This document shows positions 45,719 to 55,315 of a stretch of DNA of 64,000 nt, one piece after another (within the stretch, counting starts at the first letter, position 1; the number at the start of each line of letters is the position of its first letter). This DNA is from Streptomyces sp. NBC_01478 (GTDB lineage Bacteria; Actinomycetota; Actinomycetes; Streptomycetales; Streptomycetaceae). The stretch spans positions 5,437,501 to 5,501,500 of the forward strand of contig NZ_CP109444.1 in the NCBI RefSeq assembly GCF_036227225.1, in the 5' to 3' direction. The position numbers and the translations under genes are program-made. The notes beneath the pieces are model-generated. The model saw only the letters and a list, made by a program, of their open reading frames with translations. It made no database searches and was not told the DNA's origin.

Positions 45719-46963
45719 ATGTCCGACCACATGATCACCGCTGGACACCCGGGCCCAGCGGTCAGGGTCCCGTCAGGCCTTCCGCCCACTGACGAAAGCC
45801 GCCACCGGGGCCGGCCCGACCACAGCAGAGGTCGACGCGGGCACGCCGCGCACCGCCGACGGCTGGTCACCCAGGGCGCGGCCCCGTTGCTGGAGACCGC
45901 CGTGATCCTCCCCGCCCGCGACGAGGAGGCCGGTGTGCTGCTGGCCCTGGAATCACTGGCCGCTCAGAGCGCACCACCCGCCCTGATCGTCGTCGTGGTC
46001 AACAACTCCTCCGACCGGACCGAGGAGTTCGCCCGTCGGTTCGCCGACCGTCCTGGTGTGCCGCGCACGGTCGTCTTCAACCTGCCGGACAACCCGCACA
46101 AGAAGGCAGGCGCCCTCAACCACGGCATCGACTGGCTGAACCGTGCATCCGGCGGACTGGCGGGCGCCGCAAAGTACCTGCTGGTCATGGACGCGGACAC
46201 CAGCCTGCACCCGAAGTTCCTGGAACGGGCGCGCAACGTCATGGCCTCCGACCGGCGATTGGGCGGACTCAGCGCCACCTGTCTCGGCCGCACCGGACTG
46301 TGGAAGAACCTCTGGCAGCGCTATCTGCTCGGAATGCAGATCATGGAATACGGGCGCTACGCCCGCGGCCGCTACCGCCTCGGCATCCACAGCATGTCCG
46401 GCGCCGGCTCCTTCTACCGCACCGAGGCGTTGCTGAGCATCCTGCGCTGGCGCGGGGAGGTGTTCTGGGAGAACCACGCCAACCTCGTGGAGGACTACGA
46501 GACGACGCTCGCGCTGAAGGAAGCGGGCTGGAAGGTCACGGCCAACCAGCACTGCATCGCCTACACCGACCTCATGCCGACCCTGCGCGAGCTGATCGGT
46601 CAGCGGGAGCGCTGGGGACGCGGCACGGTCGACACCCTGCGGCGCCGCGGCTGGACCAAGCACACCTGGTTCTCCATCACCAGCATGGTGTTCGGCTTCG
46701 TCGGCTTCCTCTACACGCTGGTCTGGCTGGCCACCTGGACCGGCGTGATCGCCCACACCGGCTTCGTCCTGGACCCGGTCTGGCTGTGCCTGGTCGCCTT
46801 CTGGATCGCGTACGCCGCCTTCCGCACCCGCCACCTCGGCTGGAAGGGCGTCCTGGTCGACGTACTGATGCTGCCCGGATTGGTCTTCTCCACCGTGCGC
46901 GCCTACTGGTTCGTCTCCTCGGTCGTGAAGTCGTACGCCACCCGCGTCTCCGCCTGGAAGTGA
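45719..46963 (+). CDS. Membrane glycosyltransferase family 2 (polysaccharide synthase-like)
   Basis: 414 residues from ATG 45719; start uncertain (ATG 45731 also possible, no strong binding site). GT2 motifs in order: TAVILPARDEE, VVNNSSDRTEE, MDADTSLHP (DxD), EDYETTLALKE and GQRERWGRG (QxxRW), then three C-terminal helices. These define processive synthases such as poly-GlcNAc, cellulose or hyaluronan synthases; the N-terminus lacks the usual membrane helices. Followed by a small LAATG protein. Confidence 0.85.
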   Translation: MSDHMITAGHPGPAVRVPSGLPPTDESRHRGRPDHSRGRRGHAAHRRRLVTQGAAPLLETAVILPARDEEAGVLLALESLAAQSAPPALIVVVVNNSSDRTEEFARRFADRPGVPRTVVFNLPDNPHKKAGALNHGIDWLNRASGGLAGAAKYLLVMDADTSLHPKFLERARNVMASDRRLGGLSATCLGRTGLWKNLWQRYLLGMQIMEYGRYARGRYRLGIHSMSGAGSFYRTEALLSILRWRGEVFWENHANLVEDYETTLALKEAGWKVTANQHCIAYTDLMPTLRELIGQRERWGRGTVDTLRRRGWTKHTWFSITSMVFGFVGFLYTLVWLATWTGVIAHTGFVLDPVWLCLVAFWIAYAAFRTRHLGWKGVLVDVLMLPGLVFSTVRAYWFVSSVVKSYATRVSAWK

Positions 46964-47055
46964 CCCGCACCGTCGCACCGGCGCGTCCCCAGAACCTGAT
47001 CCACCGAGTACACCTGATCCGATGCGACCGGCAGGTCGCCGAGAGGAAAACGATC

Positions 47056-47241
47056 GTGAACTACCTCAGCGGTACCGGAACCGGCATCGTCGCCGGGAGC
47101 GCCTCACTCGCGGCCACCGGGGCCTCTTCCACTGCTCATCTGATCATCGCGGCCAGCCTGACCCTGGTCCTGGGCGGACTGACGACCTTCGCGGCCGCCG
47201 TCCGCCGCCGACGCCGCGACGCCAGTGCGGCCAGCCACTGA
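47056..47241 (+). CDS. LAATG mini-protein (possible sortase E substrate or small membrane protein)
   Basis: 61 residues from GTG 47056 with GAGAGG upstream. Reads LAATGASSTAHLIIAASLTL then LGGLTTFAAAV and RRRRR: an LAXTG-like pentapeptide, hydrophobic helix and basic tail, as in sortase E sorting signals. It has almost no mature part and no separate signal peptide, so anchoring may be incidental. 92 bases after the GT2 gene. Confidence 0.55.
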   Translation: MNYLSGTGTGIVAGSASLAATGASSTAHLIIAASLTLVLGGLTTFAAAVRRRRRDASAASH

Positions 47242-47379
47242 TCCAGGGTTGTGGGTCTCGCCTGAACGGTCGTGAACGGGGCGGAACGAGACGGAAATTG
47301 AGACGGACCGCCCCTGCGGAACAGGAGGAGTACTTCGCTGAGGTTGAGGGGGCCACAGGACGCGTGAAAGATGTCGTCC

Positions 47380-48476
47380 GACACCTTCGCCGTCCCCGGT
47401 CGGAGTGCCGGAAGAGGTGCTCACCGACAACGGCAGGCAGTTCACCGCCCGGTTCGGTTCCGGCAGGCCCGGGGAGACGATGTCCGACCGGATCTGCCGG
47501 GAGAACGCCATCGCCCACCGGCTCACCAAGCCCAGGTCCCCGACCACCACGGGGAAGATCGAGCGGTTCCACCAGACGCTGCGGCGTGAACTCCTCGACG
47601 GCTGCACCCCGTTCGCGGACCCGGCGGCGGTGCGGGCGGCGGTGGATATGTGGCCCGCCTCGACCTGGTCGCCCCGCGGCACCGCCGGATCCGCCGCCTG
47701 AACCGGCGCCCGCAGCCTGGCCGTTGGCCGAGGGCGAGATCGGTGCCGTCGAAGTGGACCGGGTAGTGCCCGCCTCGGGGAACCTGAGCCTGCGCGGGCA
47801 GCAGATCTGGTTCGGCCCGGTCCTGGCCGGCACCCCGGTCACCTTGCGCATCGACGTCAACCGGCTGCACGTCCTCATCAGCGGCGCGAGGCACAAGACG
47901 CTGCCCTCGAAGCTGTCCGGGCGGGACCTCAAAGCCCTGCTGGCCAGTGGCGATGCCCGCCCGGCCGAACCGTGGCCGGACGACCCCGGCCCGGCGCGGA
48001 AGACGGGTGGGGCGGTGGAGGTGGACCGCACCGTCAACGCGGTCGGCTACGTCGGCCTGGACGGCGACAAGGTGCTGATCGGCTGGCCGTTCGCCGGACA
48101 ACGCGTCATCCTGCGGCTGGACGGGCGAGTGCTCCAGGTCCTCGACGAACAGAAGGTCCTCAAGGCCACCCTGCCCAGCCCGCTGCCGGCCTCTGCCTGC
48201 GGTCGTCTGCAAGGCCGCCGTCCGGCCGGCCCGCCACCGCAACCACCGCCTCCCGCTGCGCAGATCGCCGAGCGCACCGTCAGCAGCACGGGCGGCTTCG
48301 TGGTCGCCGGACAGCGCATCCAGCCCGGCCGCGGTCATGCCCGCCGGGTCGTCCGCAAGTCCGGCGAACACAACCACCGGAAGATCGTCCAGGGCAGACG
48401 TCAGGGATCACCCGACGCCAACCCGTCAACCATCAACCGAGACTCGACACGGTCACGTGAGGCCGTGGGGACCTGA
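47380..48476 (+). pseudogene. IS481-like transposase remnant
   Basis: Start lost and frame broken. One frame (47405-47701) keeps the integrase core end VLTDNGRQFTARF and TGKIERFHQTLRRELLDG; a second frame (to 48476) keeps the C-terminal repeated domain: EIGAVEVDRVVPASGNL, GAVEVDRTVNAVGYVG and IAERTVSSTGGFVVAG. The N-terminal HTH part and the first catalytic Asp are missing, so it is inactive. No terminal inverted repeats were found. Confidence 0.75.
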
Positions 48477-48674
48477 AGTCGTGGGCGCACGAAGGAAGTT
48501 CGATGCCCTGGCGGTGCACCATCCGCAGGGAGAGCGCCGGTCGGACTGTCCACGTGATGCGCGTGGTGACGTGGGTGACGGACACCGCATCCCCCCGCTG
48601 GCCTTCCTGGTATGCGTCCGGGTGAGACTGCGCCGCATCCAAGCGCGACGGCCCACACACGGCCCGAGTACACA

Positions 48675-48720
48675 GAAGAGCCCCCTCCTGGCGGAAAACC
48701 CGCAGGTAGGGGGCTTCTTC
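48675..48720 (-). terminator. Terminator downstream of gpmA
   Basis: GAAGAGCCCCCT (48675-48686) pairs with AGGGGGCTTCTTC (48708-48720) with one bulge; ends nine bases from the gpmA stop. Confidence 0.7.
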
Positions 48721-48728
48721 AGTTCGGC

Positions 48729-49490
48729 CTACTTCTTCTTGCCCTGGTTCTTGACCGCCTCGATCGCCGCCGCGGCCGCGGCAGGGTCCAGATACGTCCC
48801 CCCGGCCTTCACCGGCTTGAAGTCGGCGTCCAGTTCGTACGCCAGCGGGATGCCCGTCGGGATGTTCAGGCCCGCGATGTCCGCGTCCGAGATGCCGTCG
48901 AGGTGCTTGACCAGGGCGCGGAGGCTGTTGCCGTGGGCCGCGACCAGGACCGTGCGGCCCGCGAGGAGGTCGGGGACGATGCCGTCGTACCAGTACGGGA
49001 GCATGCGGACGACGACGTCCTTCAGGCACTCCGTGCGGGGGCGCAGCTCCGGCGGGATCGTCGCGTAGCGCGGGTCCGCGGACTGGGAGAACTCCGAGTC
49101 GTCGGACAGCGGGGGCGGCGGGGTGTCGTAGGAACGGCGCCACAGCATGAACTGCTCCTCGCCGAACTCCGCGAGGGTCTGGGCCTTGTCCTTGCCCTGG
49201 AGGGCGCCGTAGTGGCGCTCGTTCAGGCGCCAGCTTCGGTGGACCGGGATCCAGTGGCGGTCCGCGGATTCGAGCGCGAGCTGCGCCGTGCGGATCGCGC
49301 GCCTCTGGAGGGACGTGTGGACCACGTCGGGGAGGAGATCGGCGTCCTTCAGGAGCTCGCCACCGCGGACTGCCTCCTTCTCGCCCTTCTCGTTCAGGTT
49401 GACGTCCACCCAGCCGGTGAACAGGTTCTTCGCGTTCCACTCGCTCTCGCCGTGGCGGAGGAGGATCAGCTTGTACGGTGCGTCGGCCAT
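48729..49490 (-). CDS. gpmA: 2,3-bisphosphoglycerate-dependent phosphoglycerate mutase
   Basis: 253 residues. [20 protein letters not shown] holds the phospho-acceptor His (RHG), followed by [20 protein letters not shown] and [17 protein letters not shown]. Interconverts 3- and 2-phosphoglycerate in glycolysis. Monocistronic; conserved core gene. Confidence 0.96.
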   Translation of the reverse strand: MADAPYKLILLRHGESEWNAKNLFTGWVDVNLNEKGEKEAVRGGELLKDADLLPDVVHTSLQRRAIRTAQLALESADRHWIPVHRSWRLNERHYGALQGKDKAQTLAEFGEEQFMLWRRSYDTPPPPLSDDSEFSQSADPRYATIPPELRPRTECLKDVVVRMLPYWYDGIVPDLLAGRTVLVAAHGNSLRALVKHLDGISDADIAGLNIPTGIPLAYELDADFKPVKAGGTYLDPAAAAAAIEAVKNQGKKK

Positions 49491-49572
49491 GCCTCAGAGC
49501 GTAATCCACGCATTCGGGCCACGGTCGGGTGGCCGCCTCCCGGTCCGACAGTTGACGGCTTCTGTTAATTGA

Positions 49573-49623
49573 GTGGCTCACACGAGGACCCCCTTCGTAA
49601 GTTGTGAGTGGCGCATGAGCCAC
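49573..49623. promoter_or_regulatory. Inverted GTGGCTCA/TGAGCCAC motifs before the MFS gene
   Basis: GTGGCTCA (49573-49580) and TGAGCCAC (49616-49623), with an inner AGTGGC-gcatga-GCCACT palindrome and GTAAGT/ACTTAC flanks. Multiple half-sites in 50 bases upstream of the transporter suggest a repressor operator. Confidence 0.45.
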
Positions 49624-49656
49624 TTACACACCCGTCCGACCGTGGGGGATCCGTCC

Positions 49657-50922
49657 ATGTCACTCGCCGCCCTGAGACGCGCCGCCCGGGAAACCGTCTC
49701 CGGTCTGCCCCGCGAGTTCTGGTGGCTGTGGACCAGCACCCTCGTCAACCGGCTCGGCGCGTTCGTCTCGACCTTCATGGCGCTGTATCTGACCCTCGAC
49801 CGCGGCTACTCCGCCACCTACGCCGGCCTGGTCGCCTCCCTGTACGGGCTCGGCGGGGTCGTCTCGTCCATCGGCTCCGGGGTGATGACCGACCGGCTCG
49901 GACGGCGGCCCACCCTCCTCATCGCGCAGTCCTCGACCGCCGCGTCCGTGGCCCTCCTCGGCTTCATGCACGATCCCGTCGCCATCGCCGGCGTCGCGTT
50001 CCTCGTCGGGGCCGCCAGCAACGCGTCCCGCCCGGCGGTGCAGGCGATGATGGCCGACATCGTGCGCCCCGAGGACCGAGTCCGCGCGTTCTCCCTCAAC
50101 TACTGGGCCATCAACCTCGGTTTCGCCATCTCCTCCATGGCCGCCGGGTTCATCGCCGAGGTCAGCTACCGCGCCGGGTTCCTGCTGGAGGCCGGGATGA
50201 CGGCGGTCTGCGCGGTCGTCGTGTTCCTACGGCTCCCCGAGTCCCGGCCCACCGTCCCGGCCGGCGCCGACGGCAAGCGGCCCGCCGACGCGGTCGGCCT
50301 GCGGACCGTCCTGCGCGACGGGCGGTTCATGAGTGTCGTAGGCCTGTCCTTCCTCGTCGCCCTCGTCTTCCAGCAGGGCTCGGTCGGACTGCCGGTCGCG
50401 ATGGGCGAGGCCGGCTTCACCCCCGCCGACTACGGCACCGCGATCGCCGTCAACGGCTTCCTCATCGTCGCCCTCCAGATCCCGGTCACCCGCCTCATCG
50501 AACACCGCGACGCCAAGCGCCTGTTGGTCGTCTCCTCGATCCTCGCGGGCTACGGCTTCGGGCTCACCGCGTTCGCCGGCTCGGTCGGTGTCTTCGCCCT
50601 CACGGTGTGCGTGTGGACCCTCGGCGAGATGATCAACGCCCCGACCCAGACCGGCCTCGTGGTCCGTCTCTCCCCGGTCCAGGGACGCGGTCGCTACCAG
50701 GGCATGTACACCCTCTCCTGGGCGGTCGCCGCGCTCGTCGCCCCGCTCATGTCCGGTTTCGTCATCGACCACTTCGGCGCGGAGTGGCTGTGGGGGATGT
50801 GCGCGGTCGTGGGGACGATGGCGGCGGTGGGATACGGCGCCCTGATGCGGCGACTTCCGGCCACCGAACCGGCGGCCGTCGACATACCGGTGGCGGCGAA
50901 GCCGGAGGTCAGCGCGGCCTGA
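49657..50922 (+). CDS. MFS transporter, probable drug/metabolite exporter
   Basis: 421 residues from ATG 49657 (GGGGG eight bases upstream; ATG 49615 also in frame). Twelve hydrophobic helices; motif A is visible as GVMTDRLGRRPTL after helix 2. MFS of this kind export drugs or small metabolites by proton antiport. Adjacent on the other strand is a double-glycine leader peptide gene; a link is only speculative. Confidence 0.88.
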   Translation: MSLAALRRAARETVSGLPREFWWLWTSTLVNRLGAFVSTFMALYLTLDRGYSATYAGLVASLYGLGGVVSSIGSGVMTDRLGRRPTLLIAQSSTAASVALLGFMHDPVAIAGVAFLVGAASNASRPAVQAMMADIVRPEDRVRAFSLNYWAINLGFAISSMAAGFIAEVSYRAGFLLEAGMTAVCAVVVFLRLPESRPTVPAGADGKRPADAVGLRTVLRDGRFMSVVGLSFLVALVFQQGSVGLPVAMGEAGFTPADYGTAIAVNGFLIVALQIPVTRLIEHRDAKRLLVVSSILAGYGFGLTAFAGSVGVFALTVCVWTLGEMINAPTQTGLVVRLSPVQGRGRYQGMYTLSWAVAALVAPLMSGFVIDHFGAEWLWGMCAVVGTMAAVGYGALMRRLPATEPAAVDIPVAAKPEVSAA

Positions 50923-50975
50923 CGGCCCTGCGACGCCCCGGCCACGCCGTCACCTTCCCGACGATGACATACCCG

Positions 50976-51030
50976 ACGACGACGAGCCCCCTGCCCGCAC
51001 GTCTTCTGCGGGTAGAGGGCTCGTCGTCGT
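50976..51030. terminator. Bidirectional terminator
   Basis: Perfect 14-bp arms ACGACGACGAGCCC / GGGCTCGTCGTCGT with inner pairing TGCCCGCA/TGCGGGTA, between convergent MFS and leader-peptide genes. Confidence 0.8.
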
Positions 51031-51059
51031 GACCGGCGATGACCGCCGACGGGCATCGG

Positions 51060-51284
51060 TCAGTAGCCGACGTTCACGCCGACGCTGTGGGGGAGCGCAC
51101 CGAGGGTGCCGCCGACGGTGCCCAGGACAGTCGCCTTGACCGAGTCGACCTCGGCGAGGAGGTCCGCGCTGCTGAGGGTCGTCGAGCCGATGCTGACGCT
51201 GATCTGCGGGCTCACGCCGCCGGAGACGGTGTCGAGCTCGGCGTCGGAGATCTCGAGGGTCTGAACCTGGGGAGCGGAGTTCAT
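51060..51284 (-). CDS. Double-glycine-leader peptide (RiPP/bacteriocin-like precursor)
   Basis: 74 residues from ATG 51284 (ATG 51314 in frame). TLEISDAELDTVSGG is a classic ExxLxxVxGG-type leader ending in GG, as cut by C39 peptidase exporters. The ~51-residue core (after SGG) is Ser/Thr/Val-rich, with GTVGGTLGALP (GxxxG) and no Cys, so it cannot form lanthionines. No modification enzyme or C39 transporter is nearby. Could be an unmodified class II bacteriocin-like or signalling peptide. Confidence 0.65.
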   Translation of the reverse strand: MNSAPQVQTLEISDAELDTVSGGVSPQISVSIGSTTLSSADLLAEVDSVKATVLGTVGGTLGALPHSVGVNVGY

Positions 51285-51618
51285 GGGGAGACTGCCCTTC
51301 GCGAGGTGGTCCACATGGGGATGCGGTCCCGCTGGGGGACAGGCTGCGGGCCGCGATGCGCAGGATCAAACCACGCGACGTGCGGGGCATCCAGTCCGAA
51401 CCCGCTCCCGGCAGGGCAGTTGAACCCGGCGGCGGCCGAACCGTGTGCGTGTGCACACGAGTTGGGTCCGGGTTCTCTACACGCGGCGGCGCACAGCGGG
51501 CTGACAGGCAGTACGGCGGCCGGTTCGAACCGGACAACTCGGCCCCAACGGGCCCCGCCCGCCCCGCGGTTGCGCACGCCCTGTGCAGATTCGGTCATGG
51601 ATGGCGTCACGGATGGCG
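51285..51618. other. 334-base gap without supported gene
   Basis: Contains a tandem GATGGCGTCACG repeat (2 copies, near 51600-51625) running into the 3' end of the DUF2000 gene, and an upstream promoter region for the leader-peptide gene. No ORF with a binding site was found. Confidence 0.45.
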
Positions 51619-52056
51619 TCACGGATGCATCCGCGCCCCTTTCACCACCTTGTCCACCCCGTTCCGCGGCCCGTACACCGCAAGCCCCACCACATCCAGC
51701 TCGGCCGTGGCGACGGCCCGCACCGCCGCCCGGTTGTCCCGGTCGTTGCCGGTGCCGAACAGGTCGGACGTGAAGACCGCACGCGGCAGGGCGCGGGACA
51801 GAACCCGGGCGTGGGCCGCCGTCAGCGTCTCCTTCGTGGCCTCGAAGACCATCACCGGCTGCCGGAACATCGGCAGATACGCCACCCCGTCGGCGTCCTC
51901 GTACGGCTCCCCGATCACCTCGGGAATCTGTGACCCCAGGCCGCTGACCAGGAAGGACGTCACGTTCAGCCGCTGCCAGGGCTCGAGGTCGTCCCGCAGC
52001 AGGACGGCGATCTTGGTGTCGAAGCGCATCGGTTCGGCAGTGTTGTCAGTGCTCAT
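51619..52056 (-). CDS. DUF2000 family protein
   Basis: 145 residues; KIAVLLRDDLEPWQRLNVTS, FLVSGLG and YLPMFRQPVMVFEAT match DUF2000, a PTH2-like fold family of unknown activity. Divergent from an AraC regulator across 49 bases, so it is probably that regulator's target. Confidence 0.8.
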   Translation of the reverse strand: MSTDNTAEPMRFDTKIAVLLRDDLEPWQRLNVTSFLVSGLGSQIPEVIGEPYEDADGVAYLPMFRQPVMVFEATKETLTAAHARVLSRALPRAVFTSDLFGTGNDRDNRAAVRAVATAELDVVGLAVYGPRNGVDKVVKGARMHP

Positions 52057-52105
52057 ACGTCGAGACTGCCGACCGCCCCACGCTCATGTCTTGTACGTTC
52101 TTTGC

Positions 52106-52918
52106 ATGGCCCCGCAGCGCCCCGAACAGGAAGTCTCCGCGTGGCGGCCCCGCATCCCCGGTGTCGTCGAGGTCTTCCACGCCCACTTCACCGAGTACGC
52201 GTACCCGATGCACGTGCACGACGCGTGGACGCTGCTGATCGTGGACGACGGCGCCGTACGGTACGACCTCGACCGGCACGAGCACGGCACCCCGCACGAC
52301 ACGGTCACGCTGCTCCCCCCGCACGTGCCGCACAACGGCTCCCCCGCCACCCCGCACGGCTTCCGCAAACGCGTCCTCTATCTCGACGGCACGCACCTCC
52401 CGGACGGTCTCATCGGTTCCGCCGTCGACCGGCCCGACCTCCGCGATCCCGAACTCCGGCTGCGCGTAGGCCAGTTGCACACCGCGCTCGACCACCCCGG
52501 CGACGAACTGGAGGCCGAGAGCCGGCTGACCCTCATCGCCGAACGACTGCACGCCCACCTACGGCCGTCCGCCCCCGCCCCCGCCGAGGACCCCGTCCTC
52601 GCCCGCACCCTGCGCGAACTCCTCGACGAGCGCGTCACGGAGGGCATCGCCCTCGACGAGGCCGCCCGGCTCGTGCACGCCCATCCCGCCCATCTGGTAC
52701 GGGCGTTCAGCGGGGCGTACGGCATCGCACCGCACCAGTACCTGATGTCCCGCCGCGTCGACCGCGCCCGCCGGCTCCTCCTCGACGGCCGGCCGCCGGG
52801 CGAGGTGGCGACGGTGACCGGGTTCTACGACCAGTCCCATCTCACCCGCCATTTCCGGAAGTTGGTGGGGGTCACACCGGGGCGTTATTCACGCGACAGA
52901 GATCGACACCGTGGCTAG
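52106..52918 (+). CDS. AraC-family regulator with cupin sensor domain
   Basis: 270 residues from ATG 52106. N-terminal cupin (HAHFTEYAYPMHVHDAWTLL, HVPHNGSPATPHGF) and C-terminal two-helix-turn-helix AraC domain (IALDEAARLVHAHPAHLVRAF; VATVTGFYDQSHLTRHF). A TACGTT -10 ends six bases before ATG, so probably leaderless. Divergent from DUF2000. Confidence 0.88.
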   Translation: MAPQRPEQEVSAWRPRIPGVVEVFHAHFTEYAYPMHVHDAWTLLIVDDGAVRYDLDRHEHGTPHDTVTLLPPHVPHNGSPATPHGFRKRVLYLDGTHLPDGLIGSAVDRPDLRDPELRLRVGQLHTALDHPGDELEAESRLTLIAERLHAHLRPSAPAPAEDPVLARTLRELLDERVTEGIALDEAARLVHAHPAHLVRAFSGAYGIAPHQYLMSRRVDRARRLLLDGRPPGEVATVTGFYDQSHLTRHFRKLVGVTPGRYSRDRDRHRG

Positions 52919-52927
52919 GTTCGCCGC

Positions 52928-53575
52928 ATGGACTGGCACGAGTGGCACGACTCCTACGACTCCCCCGACTCCTACCTCAGTCGGCGCCTGGCCATCGTCC
53001 AGGAACGTCTCCGGCTCGCCCTCGACACCGCCCCGCCGGGCCCGCTCACCGCGATCAGCCTCTGCGCCGGGCAGGGCCGTGACCTGATCGGCGTACTCGC
53101 CGATCATCCACGCGGGGCCGAAGTCCGCGCCCGGCTGGTCGAGTTGGACGAGCGGAACGTCGCCGACGCGACACAGGCAGCCCGGGCCGCCGGCCTCCCC
53201 GGTGTCGAAGTCGTCGCCGGGGACGCCTCGTTGACGGACCACTACGCCGACCTCGCACCCGCCGACCTCGTCCTCGCCTGCGGCGTCCTCGGCAACATCA
53301 CCGACGCCGACGTGGAACGCCTCCTCGACCACTGCACCGCACTGTGCCGGACGGGCGGCACGCTCGTATGGACGCGCAGCCGCGACATGGTTCCCGACCT
53401 CGTCCCCCAGGTCTGCGCCTGGCTGGAGCAGCGCGGCTTCGAGCGGCTGTGGGTCTCCGACCCCTCGATCCCCCAGTCCGTCGGCGCCCACCGCTTCACC
53501 GGCGAGACCCGCCAACTCCCCACCGGCACCCGCATGTTCGACTTCGTCGGCTACGACGTCCTGCGGCGCACGTGA
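52928..53575 (+). CDS. Class I SAM-dependent methyltransferase
   Basis: 215 residues. AISLCAGQGRDLIGVL is the SAM-binding motif I, ARLVELDERNVADA the acidic loop and VLACGVLGNITDADV the post-motif. Substrate unknown. Its -10 box TAGGTT overlaps the AraC stop codon and ends six bases before ATG; GCGACA lies 17 bases further up as -35. Confidence 0.85.
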   Translation: MDWHEWHDSYDSPDSYLSRRLAIVQERLRLALDTAPPGPLTAISLCAGQGRDLIGVLADHPRGAEVRARLVELDERNVADATQAARAAGLPGVEVVAGDASLTDHYADLAPADLVLACGVLGNITDADVERLLDHCTALCRTGGTLVWTRSRDMVPDLVPQVCAWLEQRGFERLWVSDPSIPQSVGAHRFTGETRQLPTGTRMFDFVGYDVLRRT

Positions 53576-53576
53576 G

Positions 53577-55205
53577 TCACAGCTCCCGCTGCGCCTCGTA
53601 CAGGTTCCGCGGCCGTACGGCATCCGTCGTGCCGTAGAGCTCCAGGCGGGAGTGCAGGTCGCCGGTGAAGTCGGGGACGTCGGTCTGGTCGAACTCTGTG
53701 ACCGTGTTCAGGCCCACCGTGGCGCTGTACGGCGCCAGTCGGTCGATCTTCATCAGGCCGGCCCGGCCGTTGGTGACGCGGATGTTCCAGTGGGTGAAGC
53801 GGGCGCCGAACAGTGGGCCGGCGCTCGCGTCGCCGCCGTGGCGGCCGTCGTTGTGCACCGTGATGTCGGTGCGGACGTCGGCGAAGGGCAGGCCGCGGTG
53901 GCTGTCGAAGGTGCCCATGCGCATGTCGCCGCGCGACCAGACGTTGTACGAGGACAGGCCCTCGACGTTGATGCCGTGGAGCTGGGTGTTGGCAGGGGCC
54001 GGTACGGTGCGCTCCTCGATCGTGAAGTCCTCGATGAGGTTGTCGTGCGAGCCCTCGCGGCAGAAGTAGGGGTGGTGGGAGCCGCGGCCCGCCACCCGCG
54101 TACCGCGCAGTGTGCACGCCGAGGCCGCCACCAGGCCGAAGCCGTTGTCGACGTGACGGACCGTCACATCCTTCACCCGGCAGTCGTAGGCGCATTGGAG
54201 GACGACCCCGTTGTAGCCCTTGTCGAGGAGGTGCGGTTGCTGTGGGGTCTCCACCGCCTCCAGCGTCAGACCCTCCACCCCTGATCCCGTCAACTCCTGC
54301 ACGTGAGTGGTGAATTGGGGGTTCCACTCGGGGCGGAGGTCGAGGGGCAGCGGCCGTTCGAGAGTGACCTTCCGGCCGTGGACGTGGGCGATGCGGACGG
54401 GCCATTCGTAGGGGACGTACGACAGGAGCTTCGTCTTGTCGTCCCAGTAGTACGCCTCGGGGCCGGGGCCGCCGCCCGCCATGTGCTGGAGGAGGGTGTG
54501 GCGGGTGTCGTCGGCGAGGCGGAGCAACACCAGTTCGCCCGGCCTCAGTTGCGAGGCGTCCGCCACCCGCACCGTCCACGCGCCCTGCCTCGCCGGCTCG
54601 ACGGTCGTCAACTGCCGCCATTCGTCACGCCTGTTGCCGGTCCAGCCCTCGAAAGGCCAGGCCTTCGCCCGGATCGCGGCGACCAGTGAGTCCCAACGGG
54701 CCTCCGGGGCAAGCCAGATGAGGCCGCCCGCCCAGGACCAGGACGACTTGTCGCCGCCGTAGCGGGAGCCGTAGACGCCGATGAGTTCGGTCAGATTCCG
54801 CGTCGCGCAGAGCTTCGTACGGTCGCTGCCCGCACCCCTGAGCAGCACGTTCGAGTGGCCGACGCGGATCACGTCGTCGATGCGGAAGATGCCGGGCGGG
54901 AGGTGGACCGTGCCGCCGCCGGCCCGGCCGGCAGCGGCGATGGCACGGTTGATCGCGGGGGCGGAGTCGACGGCGGAGTCCGCCACGGCGCCGAACGCGC
55001 GGACGTCGAACGCCCGGGAGGGGCGGGGATGGCGTCGGGCGCCCGCCCCGCCGATGTACGGGATCTGCGGGTGGGTGAACGGCGTGCGGGTGAACTCCCG
55101 CCAGAGGGACGGGACTTGACCTCGCGACCCGCCCTTCGGCAGGGGAACCGCCAAGGCCAGCGTGCTTCCGAGCAGGGTTCGTCTGGTGAGACGGGTGTGG
55201 CTCAT
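53577..55205 (-). CDS. Tat-exported right-handed beta-helix (pectate-lyase-superfamily) protein
   Basis: 542 residues from ATG 55205 (GGAGG ten bases upstream). Twin-arginine signal TRLTRRTLLGSTLALAVPL. Starts FDVRAFGAVADSAVDSAPAI, the usual opening of pectate-lyase-superfamily helices (GDGxxDDTxAI-like), followed by many short beta-helix turns. Likely a secreted polysaccharide lyase or hydrolase; substrate unknown. Confidence 0.82.
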   Translation of the reverse strand: MSHTRLTRRTLLGSTLALAVPLPKGGSRGQVPSLWREFTRTPFTHPQIPYIGGAGARRHPRPSRAFDVRAFGAVADSAVDSAPAINRAIAAAGRAGGGTVHLPPGIFRIDDVIRVGHSNVLLRGAGSDRTKLCATRNLTELIGVYGSRYGGDKSSWSWAGGLIWLAPEARWDSLVAAIRAKAWPFEGWTGNRRDEWRQLTTVEPARQGAWTVRVADASQLRPGELVLLRLADDTRHTLLQHMAGGGPGPEAYYWDDKTKLLSYVPYEWPVRIAHVHGRKVTLERPLPLDLRPEWNPQFTTHVQELTGSGVEGLTLEAVETPQQPHLLDKGYNGVVLQCAYDCRVKDVTVRHVDNGFGLVAASACTLRGTRVAGRGSHHPYFCREGSHDNLIEDFTIEERTVPAPANTQLHGINVEGLSSYNVWSRGDMRMGTFDSHRGLPFADVRTDITVHNDGRHGGDASAGPLFGARFTHWNIRVTNGRAGLMKIDRLAPYSATVGLNTVTEFDQTDVPDFTGDLHSRLELYGTTDAVRPRNLYEAQREL

Positions 55206-55315
55206 ATACGTACGTCCTCCCACGCGGCTCTTCATGGATGTGAACGACGTTCAGAAATGTGCTGGCGGTGAGCATGCCACGGGGCCGCGACGCTACGGAA
55301 GGGGTGAGACGGAGG

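Noticed and set aside
45069..45734. 221-residue plus-strand ORF before the GT2 gene
   Set aside because: Arg/Pro/Ser-rich, no binding site and no recognisable domain.
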